Below are positions 26,389 to 36,383 of a stretch of DNA of 64,000 nucleotides, in pieces. The DNA lies in the NCBI GenBank assembly GCA_009377795.1, contig WHTJ01000004.1, positions 1 through 64,000 of the forward strand, in the 5' to 3' direction. The DNA is from Propionibacteriales bacterium. GTDB taxonomy: Bacteria; Actinomycetota; Actinomycetes; Propionibacteriales; Nocardioidaceae. The notes under the pieces were generated by a model that saw only the letters and a list, made by a program, of their open reading frames with translations, did no database searches and had not been told where the DNA came from. The position numbers were made by a program, and so were the translations under genes. Every line of letters starts with the position of its first letter. Within the stretch, counting starts at the first letter, position 1.

Positions 26389-28035
26389 TCAGGCGAGATA
26401 GACCGGATCGCCGTCGACGTACGTCGCCACCACCCGCGCGTCCGCGATCTCGTCCGCGCGGCCGGTGAACGGGTCGCGGTCGAGGACGGCCAGGTCCGCG
26501 CGGTTCCCGGCGGCGATCACGCCCGTGTCGTCGAGATGGTTCAGGTACGCCGCACCGGCCGTGTACGCCGTCATCACGGTCGCCAGGTCGAGCGCGTACT
26601 CCGGGTAGAACGCGGGGTACTCCCCCTGGCCCGCGGCCGGCGGCAGCCTGCGGTTGACCGCCACGTGCATGCCCCACAGCGGGTTCGCGCTGCTCACCGG
26701 CCAGTCGCTGCCACACGCCAGCGTCGCGCCGGTGGCCAGCAGGTCGGCGAACGGGTACTGCCAAGCCGAGCGCTCCGGGCCGAGCACCGGTATCGCGAGG
26801 TCGGTCATCTGCGGTTCGTACGCCGCCCACAGCGGCTGCAGGTTGGCCGTCACGCCCAGCTCCCGGAACCGCGGCCGGTCGTCGGGATGGATCACCTGGA
26901 GGTGCGCGATGTGATGCCGGTGGTCGTTGACCCCATTGGCCGCCCGCGCCGCCTCGAATGCGTCCAGCGCCTCCCGTACGGCGCGGTCGCCGATCGCGTG
27001 CAGGTGTACCTGGAATCCCTCGGCGTCCAGCATCGTGACGTACCGGCGCAGCGCCGCGGCGTCCACGAACGACAGGCCCCGGTTGTCGGTCACCCGGCCG
27101 GACGGGTCGAGGTACGGGTCGAGCATCGCGGCCGTGCCGTTCTCGGGCACGCCGTCCTGCATGATCTTCACGCTGGTCGCGGCGAACCGGCCGACCCGCA
27201 GGGCGGCGCGGCGCTCCACCAGCTCGGAGACCAGGGACTCGTCGGCGTCCCGCTCCCACCACAGCGCCCCCACCACGCGCGCGGTCAGCGCCCCCGAGCG
27301 CGCGGCCTCCAGATAGATCGCCGACGTGTCGACGATGTTGGCGTACTCGCCGATGATCGCGTCCTGCCATGCCGTGATGCCGAGCGAGTGCAGGTGTCGC
27401 TGCGCCTCCAGCAGGCCGGCCGCCAGCTCCTCGGGGGTCGCGGGCGGTACGAGGCGGCCGACGAGGTCCATCGCGCCCTCGTGCAGGGTTCCGCTGGGTA
27501 CGCCGTCGGCGTCCCGGGCCAGCCGGCCGTCGGCCGGGTCCTCGGTGTGCGATCCGACCCCGGCCCGCTTGAGCGCGACGGTGTTGACCCATGCGTCGTG
27601 GTGTGCGGTGTTCGGCAGGAACACCGGCCGGTCCGGTACGACGGCGTCCAGCTCGTGACGGGTCGGCATGCCATCCGGGAACGCGGGCGACTCCCAGCCG
27701 CCGCCGGTGATCCACTCCCGGTCCGGGTGCTTGTCGGCGTACGCGCGGATCGCGTCGAGGTACTGCTCGCGGGTGGTCAGCTCGGACAGGTCGCAGGACA
27801 GGCGCTCCAGCCCGCCCTGCACCGGATGTACGTGCGCGTCCTGGAACCCCGGCGTGAGCAGCCCGCCCGCGAGGTCGACCACCTCGGTATCGGGACCGAC
27901 CAGGTCGCGGACCTCGTCGTGCCCGACCGCCATGATCCGGCCGTCGCGCACGGCCACTGCGGTGGCGAACCGGCGTACGGCGTCCGCGCAGAACACCCGG
28001 CCACCGGCGAAGACCCGGTCGGCGTACCGGGTCAT
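26389..28035 (-). CDS. Amidohydrolase, YtcJ-like (Amidohydro_3)
   Basis: 548 residues. It has an N-terminal small beta-domain, GFQDAHVHPVQGG (HxH metal ligands), a long TIM-barrel with HLHAIGDRAVREALDAFE, and the distal AHLQVIHPDDRPRF and ACGSDWPVSSANPLWGM motifs. The family hydrolyses amide or ester bonds; the substrate is unknown, but the position behind agmatinase suggests an amine or guanidino derivative. The ATG at 28035 overlaps the agmatinase stop (ATGA), so the two are translated together. It was once followed by an aldehyde dehydrogenase, now a remnant. Confidence 0.92.
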   Translation of the reverse strand: MTRYADRVFAGGRVFCADAVRRFATAVAVRDGRIMAVGHDEVRDLVGPDTEVVDLAGGLLTPGFQDAHVHPVQGGLERLSCDLSELTTREQYLDAIRAYADKHPDREWITGGGWESPAFPDGMPTRHELDAVVPDRPVFLPNTAHHDAWVNTVALKRAGVGSHTEDPADGRLARDADGVPSGTLHEGAMDLVGRLVPPATPEELAAGLLEAQRHLHSLGITAWQDAIIGEYANIVDTSAIYLEAARSGALTARVVGALWWERDADESLVSELVERRAALRVGRFAATSVKIMQDGVPENGTAAMLDPYLDPSGRVTDNRGLSFVDAAALRRYVTMLDAEGFQVHLHAIGDRAVREALDAFEAARAANGVNDHRHHIAHLQVIHPDDRPRFRELGVTANLQPLWAAYEPQMTDLAIPVLGPERSAWQYPFADLLATGATLACGSDWPVSSANPLWGMHVAVNRRLPPAAGQGEYPAFYPEYALDLATVMTAYTAGAAYLNHLDDTGVIAAGNRADLAVLDRDPFTGRADEIADARVVATYVDGDPVYLA

Positions 28036-29036
28036 GACCTGCCCTCGAGCAGCGGGCCCGCCGGGTCGTGGGAGATCCCGTGCCTGCGGGCGGCCATCGC
28101 CGACAGCGCCTCCAGCACGACCCGGTTGGCCAGGTAGGCGGTGATCTCCGAGTGGTCGTACGGCGGCGAGACCTCCACCACGTCCACGCCGACGACCGGC
28201 AGCTCGAGACAGATCCGGCGTACCGAGTCCAGCAGCTGCCGGGCCGAGAGCCCACCGGGTTCGGGCGTGCCGGTGCCCGGTGCGTGACCGGGATCGCACA
28301 CGTCGACGTCCACCGACACGAACACGCCCTCGCACTCGTCGGTGGCGATCCCGAACGCCTCGGTGAGGCAGGCCTCGAGCCCGCGGGCGCCGATCTCGGT
28401 CATCTCGTACGACCGCATGCGCTGCTCGGCCATCCAGGCCAGCGTCGGAGGCTCGGGCCAGTAGCCGCGCAGCCCGAGCTGGAGGAACCGGTCACCGCGT
28501 ACCGCCCCGGACTCGATCAGCCGGCGCATCGGCTGCCCGTGGCCGTAGAGCGAGCCGAAGGCGATGTCGCCGGTGTCGGCGTGCGCGTCGAAGTGCAGCA
28601 GGGACAGGTTGCCGTAACCGAGGTGCCGCGCGACACCGGTCGCGTCCGGCAGCGTGATGGTGTGGTCGCCGCCGAGTACGACGGGTACGGCGCCGGAGGA
28701 CGCCACCTGGTAGACCGCCGCCTCGAGCGACCGGATCGCGGTCTCGACGTCACCGGAGTACATCTCCACGTCCCCGGCGTCCAGCACCCGCAGGTCGCGC
28801 AGCGCGTCGACCCTCAGGGCGAGGTGCGGACGCGAGCCGTCCTGCGGCAGGTAGCAGGTCTGCCGGATGGCCTGCGGCCCGAAGCGGGTACCCGGGCGGT
28901 GCGAGGTGCCGCCGTCGAACGGCGCGCCGACGATGACCGCGTCCGCGCCGGCGTACGTCGACCGATCGCCCAGGTCGCATCGGTCGACGCCGAGAAACGT
29001 GAGGTCCGGCCCGAACTGGGCGCCGTAGCGGCTCAT
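28032..29036 (-). CDS. speB: Agmatinase / ureohydrolase
   Basis: 334 residues of the arginase fold. The manganese ligands lie in GGDHTITLPDA, HFDAHADTGD and SVDVDVCDPGHAPGTGTPEP. These motifs and the length fit agmatinase or guanidinobutyrase better than arginase. It would release urea and putrescine (or GABA) from the guanidino substrate. ATG at 29036, with only a weak AGG upstream. It heads the operon with the amidohydrolase and the lost aldehyde dehydrogenase, a gene set expected for guanidino amine use. The gene symbol is by family; the exact substrate is not proven. Confidence 0.88.
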   Translation of the reverse strand: MSRYGAQFGPDLTFLGVDRCDLGDRSTYAGADAVIVGAPFDGGTSHRPGTRFGPQAIRQTCYLPQDGSRPHLALRVDALRDLRVLDAGDVEMYSGDVETAIRSLEAAVYQVASSGAVPVVLGGDHTITLPDATGVARHLGYGNLSLLHFDAHADTGDIAFGSLYGHGQPMRRLIESGAVRGDRFLQLGLRGYWPEPPTLAWMAEQRMRSYEMTEIGARGLEACLTEAFGIATDECEGVFVSVDVDVCDPGHAPGTGTPEPGGLSARQLLDSVRRICLELPVVGVDVVEVSPPYDHSEITAYLANRVVLEALSAMAARRHGISHDPAGPLLEGRS

Positions 29037-29079
29037 GCGCCCATCCTGCCCCCTCGCGGACGCACGATAGGGCCCGGCG

Positions 29080-30393
29080 TCACAGTCCCAGACGGATCGG
29101 GTTCACCAGATCGGCGTAGATCAGCAGCACGCCCATGCAGATCAGGATGCCGGCCATGGCGTACGCCACCGGCAGCATCTTGGCCACGTCGACGTACCCG
29201 GGATCCGGCCGCCCACGGACCCGGGCGATGCCGCGCCGGACCGCCTCGTAGAGCGCCCCGGCGATGTGCCCGCCGTCGAGCGGCAGCAGCGGAATGAAGT
29301 TGAACAACGCGACGAACAGGTTGACGATCCCCAGGAGCTGGATGGCGCCCGCGATCTTGTCCCCGACGATCAGCTGGTCGGTGCTGGCGATCTCGCCCGC
29401 GACCCGGCTGGCGCCCACCACACTGACCGGGCTGTCCTGCTCGCGCTCGCCGCCGAAGGCCGCCTCGAACACCCCAACCATCCGCTGGGGGAGCTGGATC
29501 AGCGCCTCCCCGGTGGCCTTGGTGTAGTCCCACATCGATGCCATGACGTACACCGGGCCCTGCCGCTCGCGCACCTGCTCGGGAGTCACGCCGAGGAAGC
29601 CCACCTCGACGTACTCCGCCTGGTCCTCCAGGTCGGGGCGCACCGAGACCGTCGTATTGGTGCGCAGGGTCATCGGCCGGCCGTCGCGCATGACGCCGAT
29701 CGCGGCCACGCCATCCTCGTTGCCGCGGATCAGGCCGGTCAGCTCGTCCCACGACCCAACCCACTCGCCGTTGAAGCTCACGATGCGGTCGCTCGACCGC
29801 AGGCCGGCATCCCGGGCGGGTGACACCGTGTCGCCGCCCTCGCACGTGCGCTCGGGATCGGCCGCCACCTCGTCAGCCGGGATCACGCAGTCCGACACCT
29901 GCGCCACGACCGGGCGCGGCTCGTATACGCCGTAGAGCATCCAGATGCCGCCGAGCAGCATGACCGCGATGACCACGTTGACCATCGGCCCGCCGGTCAT
30001 CACGATCAGCTTCTGCCACCACGGCTTGCGGTAGAACAGCCGGTCGGTCTCGCTCGGGTCGACGTGTTCGTACTCCGCCTGCCGGGCGTCGGAGATCAGC
30101 TGGGTGAACAGCCCGGTGTTGGACTTGCGTACGGTGGTCGGATCGGCGCCCTTCTCCGGGGGCAGCATGCCGACCAGCTTCACGTACCCCCCGAGCGGGA
30201 TCGCCTTCACGCCGTACTCGGTCTCGCCGCGCTTGGTCGACCACAACGTGCGGCCGAAGCCCACGAAGTACTGCGTGACCTTGACCCCGAACTTCTTGGC
30301 CGGCCACATGTGCCCGACCTCGTGCAGGGCGATGGAGGCGATCAGGCCGATCGCGAACAGCAGCACGCCCAGCGTGTAGGCCAGCATGGTCAT
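29080..30393 (-). CDS. rseP: RIP metalloprotease (site-2 protease)
   Basis: 437 residues, a membrane-embedded zinc protease. The active-site helix has HEVGH at residues 24-28, a PDZ domain sits near 190-290 ([20 protein letters not shown]), and the distal [19 protein letters not shown] supplies the third ligand motif. At least four transmembrane segments. It cleaves anti-sigma factors and signal-peptide remnants within the membrane. The ATG at 30393 overlaps the dxr stop (ATGA); a second ATG two codons later is possible. Order dxr-rseP is canonical. Confidence 0.95.
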   Translation of the reverse strand: MTMLAYTLGVLLFAIGLIASIALHEVGHMWPAKKFGVKVTQYFVGFGRTLWSTKRGETEYGVKAIPLGGYVKLVGMLPPEKGADPTTVRKSNTGLFTQLISDARQAEYEHVDPSETDRLFYRKPWWQKLIVMTGGPMVNVVIAVMLLGGIWMLYGVYEPRPVVAQVSDCVIPADEVAADPERTCEGGDTVSPARDAGLRSSDRIVSFNGEWVGSWDELTGLIRGNEDGVAAIGVMRDGRPMTLRTNTTVSVRPDLEDQAEYVEVGFLGVTPEQVRERQGPVYVMASMWDYTKATGEALIQLPQRMVGVFEAAFGGEREQDSPVSVVGASRVAGEIASTDQLIVGDKIAGAIQLLGIVNLFVALFNFIPLLPLDGGHIAGALYEAVRRGIARVRGRPDPGYVDVAKMLPVAYAMAGILICMGVLLIYADLVNPIRLGL

Positions 30394-31607
30394 GAGGTCG
30401 AGCCCTTCGTGATCTGTCGCGCCCGGTCCCGAGCCCAGGCGTCCGCGGCCAGCACCGACTCCAGGGTGAGCTCGCCGTCCTTCGAGGGTACGTCGTCCCT
30501 GGCCAGCACGCTCGCGACCGTGTCCAGAATAGAGATGAACGGCAGCGTTCCGGCGCGAAACGCCTCGACGCACACCTCGTTGGCCGCGTTGTAGACGGCC
30601 GGGGCCGTACCGCCGCGGGCGGCCGCCTCCGCGGCCAGCCGTACGGCCGGAAACGCCTCGTGGTCGAGCGGGAGGAACTCCCAGGTCGAGGCCGCGGACC
30701 AGTCACAGGCCGGGGCGACGTCCGGCACCCGGTCCGGCCAGGCGAGGGCCAAGGCGATCGGTATCCGCATGTCGGGCGGCGACGCGTGGGCCAGCGTGGA
30801 GCCGTCCACGAACTCGACCATCGAGTGCACGACCGACTGGGGGTGCACCACCACCTCGATGCGGTCCAGCGGAACGTCGAACAGCAGGTGCGCCTCGATC
30901 ATCTCGAGTCCCTTGTTGACCAGGGTGGCGGAGTTGATCGTCACCACCGGGCCCATTTCCCAGGTCGGGTGGGCCAACGCCTCTTCGGGCGTCACGCCCC
31001 CGAGCTGGTCGCGGGTACGGCCGCGGAACGGTCCTCCGGACGCGGTGAGCACCAGGCGCCGTACCTCCCGGGCGGCACCGCCCCGCAGGCACTGCGCGAG
31101 CGCGGAGTGCTCGGAGTCCACCGGCACGATCTGGCCGGGCGCGGCGACGCCGCGCACCAGGTCGCCGCCGATGATCAGGGACTCCTTGTTCGCCAGGGCG
31201 AGCGTGTTTCCGGCCTGCAACGCGGCCAGCGTCGGCTGGAGACCGACGGCACCGGTGATCCCGTTGAGCACGACGTCGCACGGCAAGGCCGCGGTCTCCT
31301 CGGCCGCCTCCGGTCCGACCAGGATCTTCGGCAGCCGGAACCCGCCGGTGCTGTATCCGCGTTTCTTGGCCTGCGCGAACAGCGCCAGGTGGAGGTCCTC
31401 GGCCGCCGTACCCCGGGAGATCGCGACGACCGGGACGCCGAACTCCACCGCCTGCTGGGCGAGCAGCTGCGGGTCGGCTCCGCCGGCGGAGAGCGCCGCG
31501 ACCCGGAACCGGTCGGGGTTGCGGCGTACGACGTCCAGCGCCTGGACGCCGATCGAACCGGTCGACCCCAGGACGACGACGTCGCGTGGAGAGCTCACGC
31601 CGGCCAT
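30390..31607 (-). CDS. dxr: 1-deoxy-D-xylulose-5-phosphate reductoisomerase
   Basis: 405 residues. NADPH fold with [18 protein letters not shown] (residues 11-28), [14 protein letters not shown], the metal and substrate motif [23 protein letters not shown] and the flexible-loop motif HPTWEMG. It makes MEP from DXP, the committed step of the MEP pathway that ispG serves later. I choose the ATG at 31607 because the dinucleotide fold begins just after it; a TTG at 31628 is also in frame. It is divergent to the permease gene. Confidence 0.96.
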   Translation of the reverse strand: MAGVSSPRDVVVLGSTGSIGVQALDVVRRNPDRFRVAALSAGGADPQLLAQQAVEFGVPVVAISRGTAAEDLHLALFAQAKKRGYSTGGFRLPKILVGPEAAEETAALPCDVVLNGITGAVGLQPTLAALQAGNTLALANKESLIIGGDLVRGVAAPGQIVPVDSEHSALAQCLRGGAAREVRRLVLTASGGPFRGRTRDQLGGVTPEEALAHPTWEMGPVVTINSATLVNKGLEMIEAHLLFDVPLDRIEVVVHPQSVVHSMVEFVDGSTLAHASPPDMRIPIALALAWPDRVPDVAPACDWSAASTWEFLPLDHEAFPAVRLAAEAAARGGTAPAVYNAANEVCVEAFRAGTLPFISILDTVASVLARDDVPSKDGELTLESVLAADAWARDRARQITKGSTS

Positions 31608-31725
31608 TGTCCCAGGCCGAAGTCTCAACGGAGTGCGCGGACAAGAGCGCGGACAGTAGCGCCGTAGACCGCCCGCATGGTAAGGATTTTGAGCTCTGTG
31701 TCCCCGACCTGGAAAGGTTCCGGCC

Positions 31726-33132
31726 GTGACTCAACCTCAAGACACCGAGAGCTTCGTCCGCATTCTGGGGAGGGGCGATGTGATCGCCGTGGCGTTCGGC
31801 GCCATGATCGGCTTCGGCTGGGTCGTCCTGACCGGGGAGTTCCTCAACGAGGCGGGGACGCTCGGTGCCGCGCTGGCGTTCGTCATCGGCGGCACCGTGG
31901 TCGCGCTGGTGGGACTCACGTACGCCGAGCTGGTCTCGGCGATGCCGAAGGCCGGCGGCGAGCACAACTACGTCCTCCGGGCGATGGGGTCGAGACCGGC
32001 GTTCGTCACGTCATGGGCACTCACGCTCGGCTACATCACGGTCGTGGCCTTCGAGGCGGTCGCCCTTCCGACGACACTGCTGCACCTGTTCCCGGACATG
32101 CTCGCCGGCCGGCTCTGGAGCGTCGCGGACTCCGACGTCTACGCGACCTGGGCGGCCGTGGGGATGGCCGGTGCCGTCGTCATGACCTTCCTCAACTACA
32201 TCGGGGTGCGGCCGTCGGCCATCTTCCAGAGCATCGCCGTGCTCTTCCTCGCCGTGGTCGGGGTGATGCTGATCACCGGGTCGTTCGTCGGCGGCGACAC
32301 CGGGAACATGGAGCCGCTGTTCACCGGCGGCACGGCCGGGGTGATCACCGTGCTGGTGGCGACGCCATTCCTGTTCGTGGGCTTCGACGTGATCCCCCAG
32401 TCCGCCGAGGAGATCAACCTTCCGCAGCGCATGATGGGGAAGCTGCTGATCGTGTCCGTGCTGTTGGCCGTCGTCTGGTACGCCACGATCATGGTGACCG
32501 TCGGTTCGGCCGTGCCGGCCGACGTACTCGCGGAATCCGGGCTGGCGTCGGCCGACGGCATGAGCGCGCTGTGGAGCAGCGACGCCATGGGCGACGTTCT
32601 GGTGGTCGGCGGCGTGGCCGGCATCCTCACCAGCTGGAACGGTTTCCTGATCGGAGCCAGCCGGCTGATGTTCGCCATGGGCCATTCGGGCATGCTGCCG
32701 AGCTGGTTCGGCCGTCTGCATCCGCGCTATCGCACGCCCGGCAACGCGTTGCTGTTGATCGGCGGTCTGTCCCTCCTGGCGCCGTTGTTCGGCTCGGAAA
32801 CCCTGGGCTGGCTGGTCAACGCCGGCGGGCTCAACATCATCGTTGCGTTCTTCATGGTGGCGCTCTCCTTCGTGGTCCTGCGCCGGCGCGAGCCGGAGAT
32901 GGAGCGGCCGTTCGAGGTGCCGGGCGGCACCCCGGTCGGGGTCGTGGCCGCGGTCCTGTCGATCGGGTTGGCGGTGCTCTACCTGCCGGGGATGCAGGCC
33001 GCGCTCGCCTGGCCGTACGAGTGGGTGATCGTCGGGCTCTGGTGGGCGCTCGGTTTGGTGTTCGTGCTCCGGGTGCCGTCGGTCCCGCCCGGTCCCGACG
33101 CCGAGCGGGAGATCCGGACCGCCAGGGCCTGA
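31726..33132 (+). CDS. APC-superfamily amino acid/amine permease
   Basis: 468 residues, about 12 transmembrane helices. The N-terminus has [20 protein letters not shown] (the helix 1 glycine-rich motif) followed by [20 protein letters not shown], typical of the APC family. It ends [14 protein letters not shown]. The downstream aminotransferase suggests an amine or amino acid substrate. GTG at 31726 with AAAGG at good spacing. A short direct repeat (GCGCGGACA at 31635 and 31647) lies in the shared dxr/permease region. The gap to the aminotransferase gene is 75 bp. Confidence 0.9.
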   Translation: MTQPQDTESFVRILGRGDVIAVAFGAMIGFGWVVLTGEFLNEAGTLGAALAFVIGGTVVALVGLTYAELVSAMPKAGGEHNYVLRAMGSRPAFVTSWALTLGYITVVAFEAVALPTTLLHLFPDMLAGRLWSVADSDVYATWAAVGMAGAVVMTFLNYIGVRPSAIFQSIAVLFLAVVGVMLITGSFVGGDTGNMEPLFTGGTAGVITVLVATPFLFVGFDVIPQSAEEINLPQRMMGKLLIVSVLLAVVWYATIMVTVGSAVPADVLAESGLASADGMSALWSSDAMGDVLVVGGVAGILTSWNGFLIGASRLMFAMGHSGMLPSWFGRLHPRYRTPGNALLLIGGLSLLAPLFGSETLGWLVNAGGLNIIVAFFMVALSFVVLRRREPEMERPFEVPGGTPVGVVAAVLSIGLAVLYLPGMQAALAWPYEWVIVGLWWALGLVFVLRVPSVPPGPDAEREIRTARA

Positions 33133-33207
33133 CCGGTACGGCGTACGAGCGGCTCAGCCCATCGCGTACCGTCTGTGGGGTCCACACGCACCGGAAAGGC
33201 AGGCCAG

Positions 33208-34443
33208 ATGAGCGCACTGTGGCATCCGTTCTCCGACATGGGGGCCGTCGAACGGGACGGCGAGTTCGTCGTCACCCGCGGCGAGGGAGTCCACGTCTGG
33301 GACGACAGGGGCAACCGCTACCTCGACGCCACGGCCGGGCTGTGGTTCACCAATGTCGGGCACGGCCGGGCCGAGCTGGCCGAGGCCGCGGCGGCCCAGA
33401 TCCGACGGATCGCCGCCTACTCGACGTTCGGGGACGTCGTCTCGCCGCCGACCGCCGAGCTTGCCGATCGGCTGGCCGCGATCGCACCCGTGCAGGGTAG
33501 CCGGGTCTTCTTCACCTCCGGCGGCTCGGATGCGATCGACACCGCGATGAAGCTGGCTCGCCGGTACTGGCACGAGGTCGGGCATCCCGAGCGCACGGTC
33601 GTGGTCGGGCGGACGAAGGCGTACCACGGCACGCACGTCGGCGGGACCGCGCTGGCCGGCATACCCGGCAACCGGGAGGGCTACGGCGAGCTGATGGCCG
33701 ACGCCGCCACCGTCGCATGGGACGACGCCGACGACCTGCGCGCCACCATCGAGCGGGTGGGTCCGGAGCGGATCGCGGCGTTCTTCTGCGAGCCCGTGGT
33801 CGGCGCCGGCGGTGTCCACCCGCCGCCGCTCGGTTACCTGGAGGCGGTCCGGAAGGTCTGCCGGGAGTACGACGTGCTCTTCGTGGCCGACGAGGTGGTG
33901 ACCGGCTACGGACGGATCGGAGGCTCGTGGTTCGCCAGCAGCCGGTTCGACCTCCAACCGGACATGGTCACGACCGCGAAGGGGCTGACGTCCGGCTACC
34001 TGCCGATGGGTGCGGTGCTGATCGCTCCCCGGGTGACCGAGCCGTTCTTCCGCCCGGACGCGGGAGTCTGGCTACGGCACGGCTACACGTACTCGGGTCA
34101 CGCGACCGCGGCCGCGGTCGCGCTGGCGAACCTCGACATCATCGAACGCGAGAACCTCCTGGACGAGGCGGCCCGGCTGGAGAAGTCGATCTCCGCCACG
34201 TTCGCACCGCTGGCCGAGCATCCGCTGGTGGAAGAGGTCCGTTCGGGGGTCGGCGCACTCGCCGCGGTGCAGCTCCTGGACGCCGCGCATGCCCCGGCGC
34301 TGGTCAACACGCTCCGCAAGCACGGCGTTTCCAGCCGCGCAGTCGGACAGGGCGCCGTACAGGTATCCCCGGCCTTCGTGATGACCGACGCACAGGTGCA
34401 GGAGCTGGCCGACGGGCTGCGCGCCGGGCTCGACGACCTCTAG
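33208..34443 (+). CDS. Class-III pyridoxal-phosphate aminotransferase
   Basis: 411 residues. The PLP lysine is about K258 in TTAKGLTSGYLPMGA. Other motifs are FTSGGSDAIDTAMKLAR (cofactor phosphate), AYHGTHVGGTAL and VADEVVTGYGRIG, with the conserved acidic residue that holds the ring nitrogen. The group includes beta-alanine, putrescine and omega-amino acid:pyruvate aminotransferases; its neighbour permease fits uptake of such an amine. ATG at 33208 with AGGCAGG. Together with the agmatinase on the other side of dxr-rseP it may serve polyamine catabolism, but this is inference. Converges on the endonuclease V-like gene. Confidence 0.9.
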   Translation: MSALWHPFSDMGAVERDGEFVVTRGEGVHVWDDRGNRYLDATAGLWFTNVGHGRAELAEAAAAQIRRIAAYSTFGDVVSPPTAELADRLAAIAPVQGSRVFFTSGGSDAIDTAMKLARRYWHEVGHPERTVVVGRTKAYHGTHVGGTALAGIPGNREGYGELMADAATVAWDDADDLRATIERVGPERIAAFFCEPVVGAGGVHPPPLGYLEAVRKVCREYDVLFVADEVVTGYGRIGGSWFASSRFDLQPDMVTTAKGLTSGYLPMGAVLIAPRVTEPFFRPDAGVWLRHGYTYSGHATAAAVALANLDIIERENLLDEAARLEKSISATFAPLAEHPLVEEVRSGVGALAAVQLLDAAHAPALVNTLRKHGVSSRAVGQGAVQVSPAFVMTDAQVQELADGLRAGLDDL

Positions 34444-34446
34444 AAA

Positions 34447-34507
34447 TTTCGCGCCGAGGTTGCACTTCTGGTCGCCTCCAATCGGCCAGATGTGCAATCT
34501 CGGCACG
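34447..34507. repeat. Interspersed palindromic repeat, family 1
   Basis: The left arm TTCGCGCCGAGGTTGCACTT and right arm GCCAGATGTGCAATCTCGGC flank a longer, less symmetric centre than the other copies. It starts 3 bp after the aminotransferase stop, at the convergent junction with the endonuclease V-like gene, so it could fold in both transcripts. Confidence 0.85.
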
Positions 34508-34527
34508 ACCAGGGAGTGTGCCCAGGC

Positions 34528-35202
34528 TCAGGATCGACGGGCGCGGCGGGCGACTCGCCGGGCCTGTCGGAGGGGTTCCGGCGTACGTCGTCCGGACAGG
34601 CAACCGGTCACCACCGCGACGGCGTCGTCCAGGCCGACCCGCCAGCCGGGATGGACCGCGAGGGGACGGGTCCCCTCGCGGGTTCGCAGCCAGCAGCCGA
34701 CCACCTCGCCACGGATCCGCAACGGACTCATCGCGCCGGCGCGATCGTCCGGCCACCCACCCTCCGCCTGCAGCGGGCGGTGCGTGACGCCCACCGTGGG
34801 CAGGTCGAGCCGCGCGCCGAGATGAACGGCCAGTCCGCAGCGCAGCGGATGATCGCGGCCCGTGGCGTCCACCAGTAGCACGTCCGGCGGATCGTCCAGT
34901 CCCCGTACACCATCCTCGAGCAGCCGGCCGATGCGGAGTGCCAGCAGCCCCGGCGTGTACGGCGCGTCCGCCTCGCCTCGGATCACGTGCCGGGCGAGCA
35001 TCCGGCTCCCCCGTATCACGACCGCCGCGACCCAGGCCGGGTCGCCCTCCGCACCCCGGCCCGTCAGGCCGCGCGGGAAGCACACCCAGCACGCTCCGAC
35101 CCGCGGGTCGGCCGGCGGTGACCACAGCCGCGGCTCCGCCGCGGCGAGCCCGCGCTGTGCCTCGACCAGGGTCTCGGCGTCGCGTGGCCACATGTACCCC
35201 AT
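34528..35202 (-). CDS. Endonuclease V-like protein, active site degenerate
   Basis: 224 residues that follow the endonuclease V (Nfi) fold: YTPGLLALRIGRLLEDGV, LLVDATGRDHPLRCGLAVHL, LDLPTVGVTHRPLQAEGG and the C-terminal HPGWRVGLDDAVAVVTGCLS. In active enzymes the catalytic carboxylates are a D in GVD/GAD, an E in FRE and a D in VDGxG. Here the first position reads VGACWVCF (no D) and the second LRIG (no E); only the third (VDATG) remains. It is therefore probably not a normal deoxyinosine nuclease. Start at ATG 35202; ATG 35193 is an alternative. Divergent from the radical-SAM gene. Confidence 0.8.
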   Translation of the reverse strand: MGYMWPRDAETLVEAQRGLAAAEPRLWSPPADPRVGACWVCFPRGLTGRGAEGDPAWVAAVVIRGSRMLARHVIRGEADAPYTPGLLALRIGRLLEDGVRGLDDPPDVLLVDATGRDHPLRCGLAVHLGARLDLPTVGVTHRPLQAEGGWPDDRAGAMSPLRIRGEVVGCWLRTREGTRPLAVHPGWRVGLDDAVAVVTGCLSGRRTPEPLRQARRVARRARRS

Positions 35203-35269
35203 CTTGTCCGCTCGGGCACCGGCAGTCGCACCCGGCGTACCGTGAGAGACGGAGCATGGAGCAGAACGG

Positions 35270-36382
35270 ATGACCGCCGAACTCGAGCTCAGCCTGGACG
35301 ATCCGTACACCGTGCCCACCCGATGGTGGCATCGGCTGGACGACGGCCGGATCCAGTGCGACGTCTGTCCACGGGCCTGCCGCCTGCACGAGGGCCAGCG
35401 GGGTCTGTGCTTCGTGCGCGCGCGGGTGGACGACCAGGTTGTACTGACGTCGTACGGGCGATCCTCCGGATTCTGCGTCGACCCGGTGGAGAAGAAGCCG
35501 TTGAACCACTTTCTTCCGGGCAGCGCGGTGCTGTCGTTCGGAACCGCCGGCTGCAACCTCGCCTGCAAGTTCTGCCAGAACTGGGACATCTCCAAGTCGC
35601 GAGAGATCGACACGCTGGCCGACGCGGCATCACCGGACACGCTCGCGGCGCTCGCCGACCGGGCCGGATGCCGCAGCATCGCGTTCACGTACAACGACCC
35701 GGTGATCTTCTGGGAATACGCCGCGGACGTCGCGGATGCCTGCCGGGAACGCGGGATCAGGTCGATCGCGGTCACCGCCGGTTACATGTGCCCGGAACCG
35801 CGGGCCGAGTTCTACCGGCACATGGACGCCGCCAACGTCGACCTCAAGGGCTTCACCGAGGAGTTCTACCACCGCACGTGCGCCGCGCACCTGGACGACG
35901 TGCTCGACACCCTGCGCTATCTCCGGCACGAGACCGGCGTGTGGTTCGAGATCACCACGCTGCTGATCCCCGGCCGCAACGACTCGGACGAGGAGGTCGA
36001 CGCCGAGACCCGGTGGATCGCGCAGAACCTCGGACTCGAAATGCCGCTGCACTTCACGGCGTTCCACCCCGACTACAAGATGATGGACGTGCCGCCCACT
36101 CCACCGGCCACCCTCACCCGGGCCCGCCGGATCGCGATGGCCAACGGCCTGCGGTACGTCTACACCGGCAACGTGCATGATCAGGAGGGCGGTACGACGT
36201 ACTGCGCGGGGTGCGGGGCGACCGTGGTGGTGCGCGACTGGTACCAGATGCGGCGATACCGGCTCACGGACGACGGCCGCTGCCGCTCGTGCGGGCACCC
36301 GGTCCCCGGTGTGTACGACGGCCCGGCCGGGCACTGGGGCGATCGCCGGCTTCCCCTCACCGTGGCGGGGATAGCGCACTGA
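35270..36382 (+). CDS. AmmeMemoRadiSam-type radical SAM enzyme
   Basis: 370 residues, similar to pyruvate formate-lyase activating enzymes. The [4Fe-4S] motif is CNLACKFC (C95, C99, C102). The N-terminus carries a short Cys motif (CDVCPRACRLHEGQRGLCFV), and the C-terminus adds a zinc-ribbon-like region (CAGCG, CRSCG). The family name derives from co-occurrence with AMMECR1 and MEMO proteins, but no such genes are seen here. The natural reaction is unknown. ATG at 35270 after GGAGCAG; a TACCGT box lies about 26 nt before the leader. The next gene also uses SAM. Confidence 0.9.
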   Translation: MTAELELSLDDPYTVPTRWWHRLDDGRIQCDVCPRACRLHEGQRGLCFVRARVDDQVVLTSYGRSSGFCVDPVEKKPLNHFLPGSAVLSFGTAGCNLACKFCQNWDISKSREIDTLADAASPDTLAALADRAGCRSIAFTYNDPVIFWEYAADVADACRERGIRSIAVTAGYMCPEPRAEFYRHMDAANVDLKGFTEEFYHRTCAAHLDDVLDTLRYLRHETGVWFEITTLLIPGRNDSDEEVDAETRWIAQNLGLEMPLHFTAFHPDYKMMDVPPTPPATLTRARRIAMANGLRYVYTGNVHDQEGGTTYCAGCGATVVVRDWYQMRRYRLTDDGRCRSCGHPVPGVYDGPAGHWGDRRLPLTVAGIAH

Positions 36383-36383
36383 C

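Noticed and set aside
23949-28137. Long plus-strand frames opposite GNAT, ispG and the amidohydrolase
   Set aside because: Low-complexity antisense shadows; the minus strand has complete, recognisable enzymes with ribosome binding sites and overlaps.
34444-34520. Classical Rho-independent terminators
   Set aside because: The palindromes are strong hairpins but no T-run follows on either strand, so I list them as repeats and treat termination as a hypothesis.
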